Positions 38,076-47,444 of a stretch of DNA of 56,677 bases are shown piece after piece. The position numbers were made by a program, and so were the translations under genes. The notes under the pieces are model-generated. The model saw only the letters and a program-made list of their open reading frames with translations, was not told where the DNA came from and searched no databases. The stretch's first letter is position 1. The number at the start of each line of letters is the position of its first letter. The stretch spans positions 1 through 56,677 of the forward strand of contig JACQYR010000072.1 in the NCBI GenBank assembly GCA_016208115.1. Direction: 5' to 3'. The stretch is from Desulfarculus sp. Its GTDB lineage: Bacteria; Desulfobacterota; Desulfarculia; Desulfarculales; Desulfarculaceae.

Positions 38076-38654
38076 TCACCCTTGGCCGCTGGCCACGGCC
38101 CGGCCCAGTTGGCGGGCCTCCTCCAGCACCTCGGGGTGGTCGCCCACGCTGCCTTTGCCCTCGATGCCCCGGTGCATCAGCCCGCCATGGTAGCTCATGT
38201 CCATGGCGTCGAAGAAATACTTGGCCGTCAGCTCCACGCCCTGGAAGAGGTTCTGGCCCTTGGTGGCGCCCACGGCGATGAGGTAGCCCCGGCCGCCCTC
38301 GTACTTGCCGCGCTCCTTGCCCTTCTTGAGCAGGCGCTTGGCCCAGCAGGCCTGGGTGCGGTCAATCAGGGCCTTGGCCTGGGCCGGCACGTTGTAAAAA
38401 AAGATGGGCGTGGCCAGGATGACCGCCTGGGCTTCCTCCAATAGGGGGTAGACCTTGTCCATGTCGTCGCCCACCACGCACTGGCCGGTCTCGTCGCAGC
38501 CGCCGCACTCCAGGCAGCCTGATATGTCCAGGTCACGCACGTACACGGTCTTGACCTCGGCCCCGGCCGCGCGGGCGGCCTCCAGGGCCTGGTCCAACAG
38601 GATATCGCTGTTGCCGCCCTGGCGGGGGCTGCCGTAGATTCCCAGCACTTTCAT
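38076..38654 (-). CDS. NAD(P)H-dependent FMN reductase / iron-sulfur flavoprotein family
   Basis: MKVLGIYGSPRQGGNSDILLDQAL...CLECGGCDETGQCVVGDDM. Confidence 0.88.
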   Translation of the reverse strand: MKVLGIYGSPRQGGNSDILLDQALEAARAAGAEVKTVYVRDLDISGCLECGGCDETGQCVVGDDMDKVYPLLEEAQAVILATPIFFYNVPAQAKALIDRTQACWAKRLLKKGKERGKYEGGRGYLIAVGATKGQNLFQGVELTAKYFFDAMDMSYHGGLMHRGIEGKGSVGDHPEVLEEARQLGRAVASGQG

Positions 38655-38721
38655 CTGGCGGTCCGTTTCTCAAGCACCGGGCCGGCCGCCCCTGGGGCGC
38701 CACGGGCGGCCGGCCAACGGT

Positions 38722-39072
38722 TCAGGCGAAGGTGATGATGTCAAAGCCCTGCTGAATGAAGGGGGCCATGCCGGCGTGGCCGGACATGTCGTCCAGGAGC
38801 GGCAGGCCCAGGCGCTCGGCCTCCTCCAGGGTGGCCGACTTGGCCGCGCAGGCCCGGCACAGGCCGGCCAGCAGCCCCGCCTGGCGCACCTGATCGAACA
38901 GGCCCCCGAAGGGGCCGTAGCCGGCGCCGAATTGGGAGGCCAGCTTGGTGGCCGTCCCCTCCACCACCAGCCTTACCTGGTGCCCCTGGCCATGCAGGTC
39001 CAGGGCATTGAGCAGGGCGTGGGCGAAACAGGCCATCTCACCATTGAAGGCGAACAGGGCCAAATTGCGCAC
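38722..39072 (-). CDS. DsrE-family protein
   Basis: 116 aa; ALFAFNGEMACFAHALLNALDLHGQGHQVRLVVEG. Confidence 0.65.
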   Translation of the reverse strand: MRNLALFAFNGEMACFAHALLNALDLHGQGHQVRLVVEGTATKLASQFGAGYGPFGGLFDQVRQAGLLAGLCRACAAKSATLEEAERLGLPLLDDMSGHAGMAPFIQQGFDIITFA

Positions 39073-39137
39073 GGCGTTCCTCCCGCTGCCTTGAGCAAAG
39101 ATGCCGCGTTCTGCGCGGAGCGCGCCGCCCGGCCGCC

Positions 39138-39311
39138 TTAGCCCAGGCGCTTATCCTGGCCGGTGCCGGTGCAGTCGGGGGTGTAGCAGCTAACGTCCAG
39201 GAACTCGCATTTTTCCTTGCAGGCGGGGCAGGTCTCGGGCGGCGGAGGGGTGGCGGTCAAGGTGTAGCCGCACTTGGAGCACTTCCAGGTATTCTGCGCG
39301 TTCTGCATCAT
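39138..39311 (-). CDS. Rubredoxin-like metal-binding protein
   Basis: [35 protein letters not shown]. Confidence 0.75.
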   Translation of the reverse strand: MMQNAQNTWKCSKCGYTLTATPPPPETCPACKEKCEFLDVSCYTPDCTGTGQDKRLG

Positions 39312-39352
39312 GTCTCCTCGGTTTATCTGGGTTGGGGACGTCCGGCCCAGGC

Positions 39353-39538
39353 CTAGCAGGCCGTGGTGCTGCCCGGGCCGGCCAGGGGACGGAACATCTT
39401 CCTGCTCGCGCCGCAGACCGGGCAGCAGTAGTCCTCGGGCATGTCCGTCCAGCAGGTGCCGGCGGGCACCTTGCGTTTCTTGCAACCCTTGTCGGGGTTG
39501 TAGATATAGCCGCAGTTGCTGGTCTGGCACTGGTACAT
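39353..39538 (-). CDS. Rubredoxin-family protein
   Basis: [49 protein letters not shown]. Confidence 0.8.
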   Translation of the reverse strand: MYQCQTSNCGYIYNPDKGCKKRKVPAGTCWTDMPEDYCCPVCGASRKMFRPLAGPGSTTAC

Positions 39539-39745
39539 CTCTTCGGGTTTGGCCACGACTGCCTCCCTGGTGTTGACCGGGTTTGCGCGCACATCCTTTT
39601 TTTAGTATGGCATAAGCGAGGGCGCGGTAAATACCATTTTATCGCCAACGATTACTATTACTATTAAATCGGCTTTTTCAATTCTGTCAACCAGGCCGGC
39701 AGGGACGTCTCCTGGCGGACGAGCCGACGCGGCAAAAAAGAACGT

Positions 39746-41446
39746 TCACGGCCTCGGCTGGGCCAGGCGCTCCAACTCTTCCCATTGGGCAAAGGCCTCT
39801 TCCATCTCCGACTCCAACTCGGCCAGGCGGGCGCTGATGGCCGTCACCTGCCTGCCGGCCTTGGCGTACAGGGCCGGGTCAGCCACCTTGTTGAGCAACA
39901 GGGCCTGTTCCCTCTCCATATCCTCGATGCGCCGGGGCAGGTCTTCCAGGTCGCGGCGCTGCTGAAAGCTGAGCCCCCGCTGCCCGGCCGGGGGCGGACT
40001 CTTGACCCGCTTGGCGGCCTTGGGCTTGACCGGGGCCTGTTCCTGCTGGGGCCGGCGCTGGGCCAGCCAGTCGTCGTAGCCGCCGGCGTACTCCCCCACC
40101 CGTCCGTGGCCCTCCATTACCAGGGTGCCCGCCGCCACGTTGTTGAGGAACTGCCGGTCGTGGCTGACCAAGAGCACCGTGCCCTCGAACTCCACCAAAA
40201 GGTTCTCCAGCAGCCCCAGGGTGTCCTGGTCCAGGTCGTTGGTGGGCTCGTCCAGCACCAGCAGGTTGGCCGGCTTGGCGAAAAGCTTGGCCAGCAGCAG
40301 GCGGTTGCGCTCTCCCCCCGAGACCGCCAGGTTTTCCTGCACGGTCTGGTCCAGGTCCAGCTCCTGGCGCATCTGATCGAAATAGGCCATCTCCAGGTTG
40401 GCCCCCTGGCGCACCTGGCCGGCCTGGGGGCTGAGCTGGCCCAGGAGAACCTTCAGCAGGGTGGTCTTGCCCGAGCCGTTGGGGCCGATGATGCTTATCT
40501 TGTCGCCCCGCAGGATGAGGGTGCTGAAATCGCGTATCACCGGCGCGGCCTCATAGGCGAAGGTCACCTCCTGGGCCTCGGCCACCACCTTGCCCGACAA
40601 CCCGGCCAACTGGGCGCGCAGCCTGGCCGAGCCCAGCACCTCCCGGCGTTTGGCCCGCTCGGCCCGCATGTCCATGAGCCGGCGTACCCGCCCCTCGTCC
40701 CGGGTGCGCCGCGCCTTCACCCCCCGGTGGAGCCATTCCTCCTCCTGGGCCATTTTCTTGTCGAACCTGGCCCGCTGCTCCTGCTCGGTCAGCAGGGCGT
40801 CCTCCCGGCGCTGCACGAACTGGTCATAGGGGCAGTTCCAGTCAAAGATCTGGCCCCGGTCCAGCTCCACCACCCGGGTGGCCAGGTTGCGGGCAAAGGC
40901 GCGATCGTGGCTGACGAAGACCATGGCCCCCGGGTAGCCGGATAGGTACTGCTCCAGCCAGACGATGGACTCGATGTCCAGGTGGTTGGTGGGCTCGTCC
41001 AGGAGCAGCAGCCCCGGCCCGGCGGCCAGGGCCTGGGCCAGGAGCACCCGGCGTTGCAGGCCCCCGGAGAGGGTCTCCACGCGGGCCTGGGGCTCCAGGC
41101 CCAGGCGGCTGAGCATGGCGCGCAATTGGTGCTCGGTCCGCCAGGCCTCCGGCTCCAGGCCTGGCCCGGCCTCCTGGCCGCCGGCGGCCACCTGTTGCAC
41201 CTGGCCCGCCAGGCCGCCGGGCACATCCTGGGACAGGTAGCTGGTTCTCAGGCCCAGGGCGCGGCTGACCTCGCCGGACTGGGGCGGCAGCAGACCGGCC
41301 AGGAGCTTGAGCAAGCTGGACTTGCCCGCGCCGTTGCGCCCCAAGAGGCACACCCGTTCACCGGGCTCCACCCGGAAGCTGACCCGGTCCAGAAGCAGGG
41401 GCCCGCCAAAGGCCAGGCTCACGTCAAAAAGATTTATCAGGGCCAT
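39746..41446 (-). CDS. ABC-F family ATPase (Uup-like)
   Basis: Two ABC domains: LLGRNGAGKSSLLKLLAGLL/LSGGLQRRVLLAQAL and IIGPNGSGKTTLLKVLLG/VSGGERNRLLLAKL. Confidence 0.9.
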   Translation of the reverse strand: MALINLFDVSLAFGGPLLLDRVSFRVEPGERVCLLGRNGAGKSSLLKLLAGLLPPQSGEVSRALGLRTSYLSQDVPGGLAGQVQQVAAGGQEAGPGLEPEAWRTEHQLRAMLSRLGLEPQARVETLSGGLQRRVLLAQALAAGPGLLLLDEPTNHLDIESIVWLEQYLSGYPGAMVFVSHDRAFARNLATRVVELDRGQIFDWNCPYDQFVQRREDALLTEQEQRARFDKKMAQEEEWLHRGVKARRTRDEGRVRRLMDMRAERAKRREVLGSARLRAQLAGLSGKVVAEAQEVTFAYEAAPVIRDFSTLILRGDKISIIGPNGSGKTTLLKVLLGQLSPQAGQVRQGANLEMAYFDQMRQELDLDQTVQENLAVSGGERNRLLLAKLFAKPANLLVLDEPTNDLDQDTLGLLENLLVEFEGTVLLVSHDRQFLNNVAAGTLVMEGHGRVGEYAGGYDDWLAQRRPQQEQAPVKPKAAKRVKSPPPAGQRGLSFQQRRDLEDLPRRIEDMEREQALLLNKVADPALYAKAGRQVTAISARLAELESEMEEAFAQWEELERLAQPRP

Positions 41447-41585
41447 GGCCGCTCTCCGCCGCGCAAGACAGATGCAAGGCTATTGGGTGTTGAATGCCTT
41501 GAATCATACCCTGCGCCGGCCGATGCTTCATTAAGGCCCTGGCGGGCGCGGAAGGTGCCGCCGCCGCTGGCCGGGAGAGAGGCCT

Positions 41586-41996
41586 TTAGCCCCTGGGAGG
41601 CGCCTCCCCTGGCTGGCCGGGCCGCCCTGCCGAGAGCCAGGCCTGGAACTGTTCCACCAGCGCCCAGAAGGTGGCCACCTCTTCCTGGCCGGCCTGTGTC
41701 AGCCGCGCCCCACCCCCCCCCCGGCCGCCAGCGCGCCGTTCCACCAGGGGCTGGCCGGCGGCCTGGTTCATCTCCCGCACCAGGCCCCAGGCGTGGCGGT
41801 AGCTCATGTCCATGGAGCGGGCCGCCGCCGCCACCGAGCCCGTCTGGCCGATGCGCTCCAGGAGCACCACCCGGCCCCAGGACAGGTAGGTCTGGCCGTC
41901 CCTCTCCAGCCAGATGCGCCCCTTGACCTGGAGGCCCTGGCCGGCCGGGGCCTGGGCCAGGGCGTTGTCGCCGGGCTGCTGGTGTCGGCGGGGCAT
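41586..41996 (-). CDS. ModE-like winged-HTH transcriptional regulator (N-terminal domain type)
   Basis: LLERIGQTGSVAAAARSMDMSYRHAWGLVREMNQAAGQPLVERRAGGRGGGGARLTQAG; divergent from modA. Confidence 0.85.
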   Translation of the reverse strand: MPRRHQQPGDNALAQAPAGQGLQVKGRIWLERDGQTYLSWGRVVLLERIGQTGSVAAAARSMDMSYRHAWGLVREMNQAAGQPLVERRAGGRGGGGARLTQAGQEEVATFWALVEQFQAWLSAGRPGQPGEAPPRG

Positions 41997-42048
41997 GGCG
42001 GACTCCTTGACGAGGGTGCAAAAAAAAGATTGGTCTATCGCGCGTCAT

Positions 42049-42074
42049 GCGATATGTTTTGCAAAACATATCGC
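42049..42074. promoter_or_regulatory. 26-bp perfect palindrome, candidate ModE operator
   Basis: GCGATATGTTTTG|CAAAACATATCGC between modE-like and modA. Confidence 0.7.
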
Positions 42075-42105
42075 AAGCCCGGCTTCCTGCGCAAGGAGGA
42101 AAGAC

Positions 42106-42891
42106 ATGCCACGCCTCAAGTCTTTGGCCGTGATGCTGGTTCTGTCCCTGGCCGCAGCCCTTGCGTTCCCCCCGCCGGCCCAGGCTGGGGAGTTTTTGGT
42201 CTCGGCCGCGGCCAGCCTGCGCGAGGCCTTGCAGGAGGCCGGCCAGGCCTTTCAGGCCCAGCACCCGGGCACCCGGGTGGCCTTCAACTTCGGGGCCTCA
42301 GGGGCCCTGGCCTCCCAGATAGAGCAGGGCGCGCCGGTGGACGTCTTCGCCTCGGCCAACCAGGAGCACATGGAGCGCCTTAACCGCCAGGGCCTGCTGC
42401 TGCCCCAGACCCGCCGCGACTTCACGGCCAACGCCCTGGTGCTCATACAGCCCGGCGACGGCGCGGCCCTGAGCCAGCCCCAGGACCTGCTGAGCCCCCA
42501 GGTGCGGCGCCTGGCCCTGGGCGACCCGGCCACGGTGCCGGCTGGTCAGTACGCCAAGCAGGCGCTGACCAGCCTGCAATTGTGGGAGGCCCTGCGGCCC
42601 AAGCTGGTGCTGGCCGCCGATGTGCGCCAGGTGCGCGAATACGTGCTGCGCGGCGAGGTGGAGGCTGGCCTGGTTTTTGCGTCTGACATGGCCAGGAAGC
42701 CGGGGGCCGAGCCCCCCCGGGCACGGGTGGCCCTGACCCTGGCCCCGGGCCTGCACGCCCCCATTCTCTACCCAGCAGCGGTGCTCAAGGGCTCCCGCCA
42801 GCCCCAAAAGGCCACGGCCTTCCTGGATTTCCTGGTTTCGCCGCCGGGCCAGGCCATCTTGGCGCGCTGGGGGTTCCAGGCCCCCCGTTAG
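42106..42891 (+). CDS. modA: Molybdate ABC transporter substrate-binding protein
   Basis: Signal peptide; LVSAAASLREALQEAGQAFQAQHPGTRVAFNFGASGALASQIEQGAPVDVFASANQ. Confidence 0.92.
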   Translation: MPRLKSLAVMLVLSLAAALAFPPPAQAGEFLVSAAASLREALQEAGQAFQAQHPGTRVAFNFGASGALASQIEQGAPVDVFASANQEHMERLNRQGLLLPQTRRDFTANALVLIQPGDGAALSQPQDLLSPQVRRLALGDPATVPAGQYAKQALTSLQLWEALRPKLVLAADVRQVREYVLRGEVEAGLVFASDMARKPGAEPPRARVALTLAPGLHAPILYPAAVLKGSRQPQKATAFLDFLVSPPGQAILARWGFQAPR

Positions 42892-42914
42892 GCCTTACAG
42901 CGCATGGTGTAATC

Positions 42915-43580
42915 ATGGACGAGGTGCTGTTCCCCCTGCGGCTGTCCTTGCAGGTCTCCTTGGTGGCCACCCTGCTGTTGACCGCCCTGACCCTGCCCCT
43001 GGCCCTGGTCTTCGCCCGCCGCCGCTTCCCGGGGCGCGGGCTCTTGGAGGTGGTTTTTTCCCTGCCCCTGGTGCTGCCGCCCACGGTGCTGGGTTATTAC
43101 CTGGTGGTGGTTTTCGGCCAACGGGGGATACTGGGCGGTTGGCTCCAGCAGGCCTTGGGCTGGACCCCCATGTTCAACTGGTGGGGCGCGGTGCTGGCCT
43201 CCATGGTGGTGGCCTTCCCGCTTTTGTTCCATAGCGCCCTGGCCGCCCTGAGCACCGTGGACCGCAACCTGGAACAGGCCGCCTACACCCTGGGGGCCTC
43301 GCCTTGGCGCACCTTCTGGCGAGTGACCCTGCCCCTGGCCCAACGCGGCATCATGGCCGGGGTGGTGCTGGCCTTTGCCCGCGCCCTGGGCGAGTTCGGC
43401 GCCACCCTGATGATCGCCGGCAATATCCCCGGCCGCACCAACACCATGCCGTTGGCCATCTACGGCGCCTTCATGGGTGGCGACCTCACGCAGGCCCACT
43501 GGCTGGTGCTGATCCAGACCCTCATCGCCCTGCTGGTGCTCCTGGTGGCCCGGCGAGGCCAGGGACGCTCATGGCGCTGA
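42915..43580 (+). CDS. modB: Molybdate ABC transporter permease
   Basis: LPLVLPPTVLGYYLVVVFGQRG ... ALGEFGATLMIAGNIPGRTNTMPLAIY. Confidence 0.93.
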   Translation: MDEVLFPLRLSLQVSLVATLLLTALTLPLALVFARRRFPGRGLLEVVFSLPLVLPPTVLGYYLVVVFGQRGILGGWLQQALGWTPMFNWWGAVLASMVVAFPLLFHSALAALSTVDRNLEQAAYTLGASPWRTFWRVTLPLAQRGIMAGVVLAFARALGEFGATLMIAGNIPGRTNTMPLAIYGAFMGGDLTQAHWLVLIQTLIALLVLLVARRGQGRSWR

Positions 43581-44308
43581 CAGCCCCCCCCACGCCGGTG
43601 CTGGAGCTTAGTCTGACCAAACGCCTGGGCGCCTTCTCCCTGGATGTCACCCTGACGGCCCACAGCCGGCGCCTGGTGATCTGGGGCCACTCCGGGGCGG
43701 GCAAGTCGCTGACGCTAAGGATGATCGCCGGCCTGGCCCAACCCGACGCCGGACGCCTGGCCGTGGAGGGCCGGGTGCTCCACGATTCCCAGGCCCAGGT
43801 CAGCTTAAGCCCCCAGACCCGGGGGGTGGGTCTGGTGTTCCAGGATTTCGCCCTGTTCCCCCACTACACCGTGGCCCAGAACCTGGCCTTTGGTCTGGGC
43901 CGCGCCCCAGAGGCGGCGGAGAAGGTCAAGGCCATGGCCCGACGCATGGAGGTGGAGCGCCTGCTTAATCAGCGGCCGGCCCAGCTCTCGGGCGGCCAGC
44001 GTCAGCGGGTGGCCCTGGGCCGCGCCCTCTTGGCCCAGCCCAGGCTGCTGCTCCTGGACGAGCCCTTCAGCTCCCTGGACAGCGGCCTGCGCGCAAGGTT
44101 GCGCCAGGAATTCGCCGACATGGTCAAGGGGCTGGACCTGCCCATCATCCTGGTCACCCACGACCCCGAGGACGTGCGCGCCCTGGCCCAGGGGGTGGCC
44201 ATCTTCCGCCAGGGCCGCTGCCAGGGGGCCAGCCCACTGCCCCGCGCCCTCCGCCTGAGCCCGCCGCCTCCCGATGACCTCCTGCCTTACCTGGAGCAGG
44301 CCAGTTAA
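43571..44308 (+). CDS. modC: Molybdate ABC transporter ATP-binding protein
   Basis: IWGHSGAGKSLTLRMIAGL, LSGGQRQRVALGRALLAQPRLLLLDEPFSSLD; overlaps modB; no C-terminal MOP domain. Confidence 0.9.
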   Translation: MALTAPPTPVLELSLTKRLGAFSLDVTLTAHSRRLVIWGHSGAGKSLTLRMIAGLAQPDAGRLAVEGRVLHDSQAQVSLSPQTRGVGLVFQDFALFPHYTVAQNLAFGLGRAPEAAEKVKAMARRMEVERLLNQRPAQLSGGQRQRVALGRALLAQPRLLLLDEPFSSLDSGLRARLRQEFADMVKGLDLPIILVTHDPEDVRALAQGVAIFRQGRCQGASPLPRALRLSPPPPDDLLPYLEQAS

Positions 44309-44634
44309 GCGGCCTGGCGGCCACTCCTAGCCCAATTTAAAGCCTCGTGGACTCGCGCGGTCCTCGCCGCGGCTAGGCGCCCGGCCGCCTATTTCCCCGC
44401 CACACATTTCCTATCAGTAATTAGGCCTTACAACTGCCCTTAATCAGGGGCAAAATACCTACCATCCAGATCATAATCATAATTACCTGGCATCACTGAT
44501 TTTTTATGAGACATGCACAATTTTGTCCTTGTCTTGTGCTTCGGCGCTGCTCCATACTTTTTCAGTAAGCATGTTGTGGCGGGCTGGCCGGCGGCGAGCG
44601 CGCGTGCGGCAATCCAAGCGAGGAGGGCGAATCT

Positions 44635-45102
44635 ATGGGACCCCCCCAGGCAACGGCAAGGCGAAAAACGCTTCTGCGCAACCTGCTGCTTCTGGCCTTG
44701 ATCGGCGGGGCGGCGGCCGGTTTCGTGAGTTTCGGGCCGCCAGGGCTCTACGCCAAGGCGGCCACCCCCGAGTTCTGCGCCGGCTGCCACGTCATGGAAA
44801 GCGAGTTCGAGAGCTGGTTCCACAACGGCGGGCACCGCGGCCAGCAATGCGTGGCCTGCCACCTGCCCAACGACAATCCCGTCAAGCACGCCGCCTGGAA
44901 GGGCCTGACGGGCATGCAGGACGTGTTCGCCTTCTACTCCGGCCGGGTGCCCGAAACCATCAAGATATCACCGAGCGGGGCGGCCATCGTGCTGGACAAC
45001 TGCAAGCGTTGCCACGCCGAGATGGTGTCGCGCCTCAGCGAGGACCGCCAGTGCTGGGACTGCCACCGCCGGCTTTCGCACCGCAACACCGGGGCCATGT
45101 GA
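44635..45102 (+). CDS. nrfH: NrfH-like tetraheme cytochrome c quinol dehydrogenase
   Basis: N-terminal TM and four CxxCH motifs (CAGCH, CVACH, CKRCH, CWDCH). Confidence 0.9.
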   Translation: MGPPQATARRKTLLRNLLLLALIGGAAAGFVSFGPPGLYAKAATPEFCAGCHVMESEFESWFHNGGHRGQQCVACHLPNDNPVKHAAWKGLTGMQDVFAFYSGRVPETIKISPSGAAIVLDNCKRCHAEMVSRLSEDRQCWDCHRRLSHRNTGAM

Positions 45103-45129
45103 TCCCCCCCTTAGTTAAAAAATGAGGAG

Positions 45130-46626
45130 ATGTCCATGAAACTGAGAAAACCCTTCATCGGCATCCTGGTCATGGCCCTGGCCCTGGGGGGGGCGATGTC
45201 CCTGGTGGCCTGCCAACCCCCCAAGGCCGAGCCCACCAAGACCTACAGCATCGCCGACGGTGACTTCGACCCCGCCAACTGGGGCAAGGCCTATCCCCAC
45301 CAGTACGATCTGTGGCTCAAGACCAAGGATCCCAAGCCTCCGGCCTTCAGCAAGTACAAGGCCGGCTTCGACCAGAAGAACTCCCACTACGACAAGCTCA
45401 GCGAGTTCCCCTACATGCCGCTGTTGTTCAACGGCTGGGGCTTCGGCGTGGAGTACAACGAGCCCCGGGGCCACTACTATATGGTCGTTGACCAGTTGGA
45501 GATTGACCCCTCGCGCCTCAAGGCCGGCGGCGCCTGCCTGACCTGCAAGAGCCCCTATGCCCCCAAGCTCATGCAGGAAATGGGCGAGAAGTACTTCGCC
45601 GACCCCTACCTGGAGGTCCACGCCAAGATACCCAAGGACTTCCAGCGCATGGGCGTGACCTGCGTTGACTGCCACAACAACAAGGACATGGGGCCCCAGC
45701 TCTCGCGCTGGACCCTGCAGAACGCCCTGAAGGACATCGGCAAGGACCCCAACAACCTGACCCGCCAGGAGTCGCGCAGCGCCGTCTGCGCCCAGTGCCA
45801 CGTCACCTACATCGTCAAGAAGAACACCGAGGGCAAGTCCACGTCCGTGTTCTTCCCCTGGCAGGGCAGCAAGCACGACAACATCACCATCGAGAACATC
45901 ATCAAGGTCATCAAGAGCGATCCCCTGCACGGCGAGTGGGTGCAGAGCGTCACCGGCTACAAGGTGGGCTTCATCCGCCACCCCGAGTATGAGTTCTTCA
46001 CCAACAACAGCGTGCACCACAAGGCCAACGTCTCCTGCGCCGACTGCCACATGCCCTACACCCGCGTGGGCGCCAACAAGGTCTCTGACCACAACGTGAC
46101 CAGCCCCCTGAAGGCCGGCATGAAGTCCTGCCAGCAGTGCCACAGCCAGTCGCCGGAGTGGCTGGCCGGCCAGGTGGTGGCCATCCAGGACCGCACCGTG
46201 TCCATGATGAACCGCGCCGGCTACGCCGTGGCCGTGACGGCCAAGACCATCGAGGCCGCCCACAAGGCCCAAAAGGAGGGCAAGACCATTGACAAGGCCC
46301 TCTACGACAAGGCCAAGGACCTCTACCTGGAGGCCCTGTACCGCGTGATCTACATCGGCGCCGAGAACTCCGTGGGCTTCCACAACCCCACCGAAGGCGG
46401 GCGCATCTGCACCGACGCCCTGGCCATGGCCAACAAGGCCGAGAGTCTCCTGCGCCAGGCCCTGACCAAGGCCGGCGTGGACGTGCCGGTGAACATGAAC
46501 CTGGAGATGGCCAAGTACCTGAACGACCGCGGCGTCAAGAAGCTCAAGTTCCGCCCGGAGCTGGAGTTCAAGGATCCCTTCGGCATCCAGGAGATGATTA
46601 CCCCCGCCGCCAGCCTGGGCAAGTAG
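45130..46626 (+). CDS. nrfA: Ammonia-forming cytochrome c nitrite reductase
   Basis: Lipoprotein-type signal, CLTCK active-site heme motif plus CVDCH, CAQCH, CADCH, CQQCH. Confidence 0.95.
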   Translation: MSMKLRKPFIGILVMALALGGAMSLVACQPPKAEPTKTYSIADGDFDPANWGKAYPHQYDLWLKTKDPKPPAFSKYKAGFDQKNSHYDKLSEFPYMPLLFNGWGFGVEYNEPRGHYYMVVDQLEIDPSRLKAGGACLTCKSPYAPKLMQEMGEKYFADPYLEVHAKIPKDFQRMGVTCVDCHNNKDMGPQLSRWTLQNALKDIGKDPNNLTRQESRSAVCAQCHVTYIVKKNTEGKSTSVFFPWQGSKHDNITIENIIKVIKSDPLHGEWVQSVTGYKVGFIRHPEYEFFTNNSVHHKANVSCADCHMPYTRVGANKVSDHNVTSPLKAGMKSCQQCHSQSPEWLAGQVVAIQDRTVSMMNRAGYAVAVTAKTIEAAHKAQKEGKTIDKALYDKAKDLYLEALYRVIYIGAENSVGFHNPTEGGRICTDALAMANKAESLLRQALTKAGVDVPVNMNLEMAKYLNDRGVKKLKFRPELEFKDPFGIQEMITPAASLGK

Positions 46627-46647
46627 TCCATGCCGGCCTGGCGCCTG

Positions 46648-46842
46648 ATACCAGCTCGCACTCAAACGCATAGTTCGGGTGCGAGCTGGCCTGCGGGCCA
46701 TGGACGGCCCGCCGGGCGCGCAAGCGCCCGGGAGGCCGGACAAAACCCGGGGTCCCCACAAAGCGCTAGCTTTGTGGGGTGGAGTCACGCTTTTGCCCGG
46801 CCGATGAGCAAGCAAAGCCATGGACGGCTTTGCTTGCTGGTA
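46648..46842 (+). repeat. Copy C of the multi-hairpin repeat
   Basis: ATACCAGCTCGCACTC...GGGTGCGAGCTGG; GCGGGCC/GGCCCGC; CGGGCGC-GCAA-GCGCCCG; CCCCACAAAGC-GCTA-GCTTTGTGGGG; AGCAAGCAAAGCC/GGCTTTGCTTGCT. Confidence 0.9.
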
Positions 46843-47184
46843 GTAGCCCTTATGGCCCTGGCCGGCCAGGCCCTGGCCCAGCCCGACCTGGCGGCCCAGG
46901 GCAAGGCGGTCTTCGAGGATAATTGCGCCGCCTGCCACCGGGTAAGCGGCGAGGGCCTGCCCCCCACCTTCCCGGCGCTTAAGGGCAGCGCCCTGGTGCT
47001 GGGCCAGCCCCCGCCCCTGATTGACACGGTGCTCAAGGGGCGCAAGGGCCTGGCCACCATGCCCTCCTGGCAGGGCACCCTGAGCCCGCCGGAGATCGCC
47101 GCCGCCCTGACCTACGTTCGCCAGGCCTGGGGCAACCAGGCCGGCCCCATCAGCCCCCAGCAGGTGGAAGCCCGCATACGTTAA
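46804..47184 (+). CDS. Exported class I c-type cytochrome
   Basis: MSKQSHGRLCLLVVALMALAGQALAQ signal peptide, GKAVFEDNCAACHRVSGEG, LATMPSWQGTLSPPEIAAALTYVRQAWGN. Confidence 0.8.
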   Translation: MSKQSHGRLCLLVVALMALAGQALAQPDLAAQGKAVFEDNCAACHRVSGEGLPPTFPALKGSALVLGQPPPLIDTVLKGRKGLATMPSWQGTLSPPEIAAALTYVRQAWGNQAGPISPQQVEARIR

Positions 47185-47192
47185 TACCTGAC

Positions 47193-47213
47193 GGGCGGGG
47201 ATAAACCCCGCCC
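47193..47213. repeat. GGGCGGGGATAAACCCCGCCC hairpin repeat
   Basis: Inverted repeat shared with 2778 and 47352. Confidence 0.7.
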
Positions 47214-47351
47214 CTACGAAAACCGAAGGCAACAAAAGGCCTTTTCTTCGTAGGGGCGGGGGTCGAGTGCCTCTACTCCCAATGCGGGTCGAGCGGCGCT
47301 CTCCCCTGACCAACCCCGTAGGCTCCCGTACAGACCTTGTGGAACATACAA

Positions 47352-47380
47352 GGGGCGGGGTTTATCCCCGCCCGGTTTTT
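47352..47380 (+). terminator. GGGGCGGGGTTTATCCCCGCCCGG hairpin followed by T tract
   Basis: Stem-loop then TTTTTTC; same hairpin family as 2778 and 47193. Confidence 0.55.
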
Positions 47381-47444
47381 TCTAGCCACAGCCTTTCCAC
47401 GGGAGCCGTCGGCCCTAGCCCCTGCCATGAAGTCGCCCGACCCG

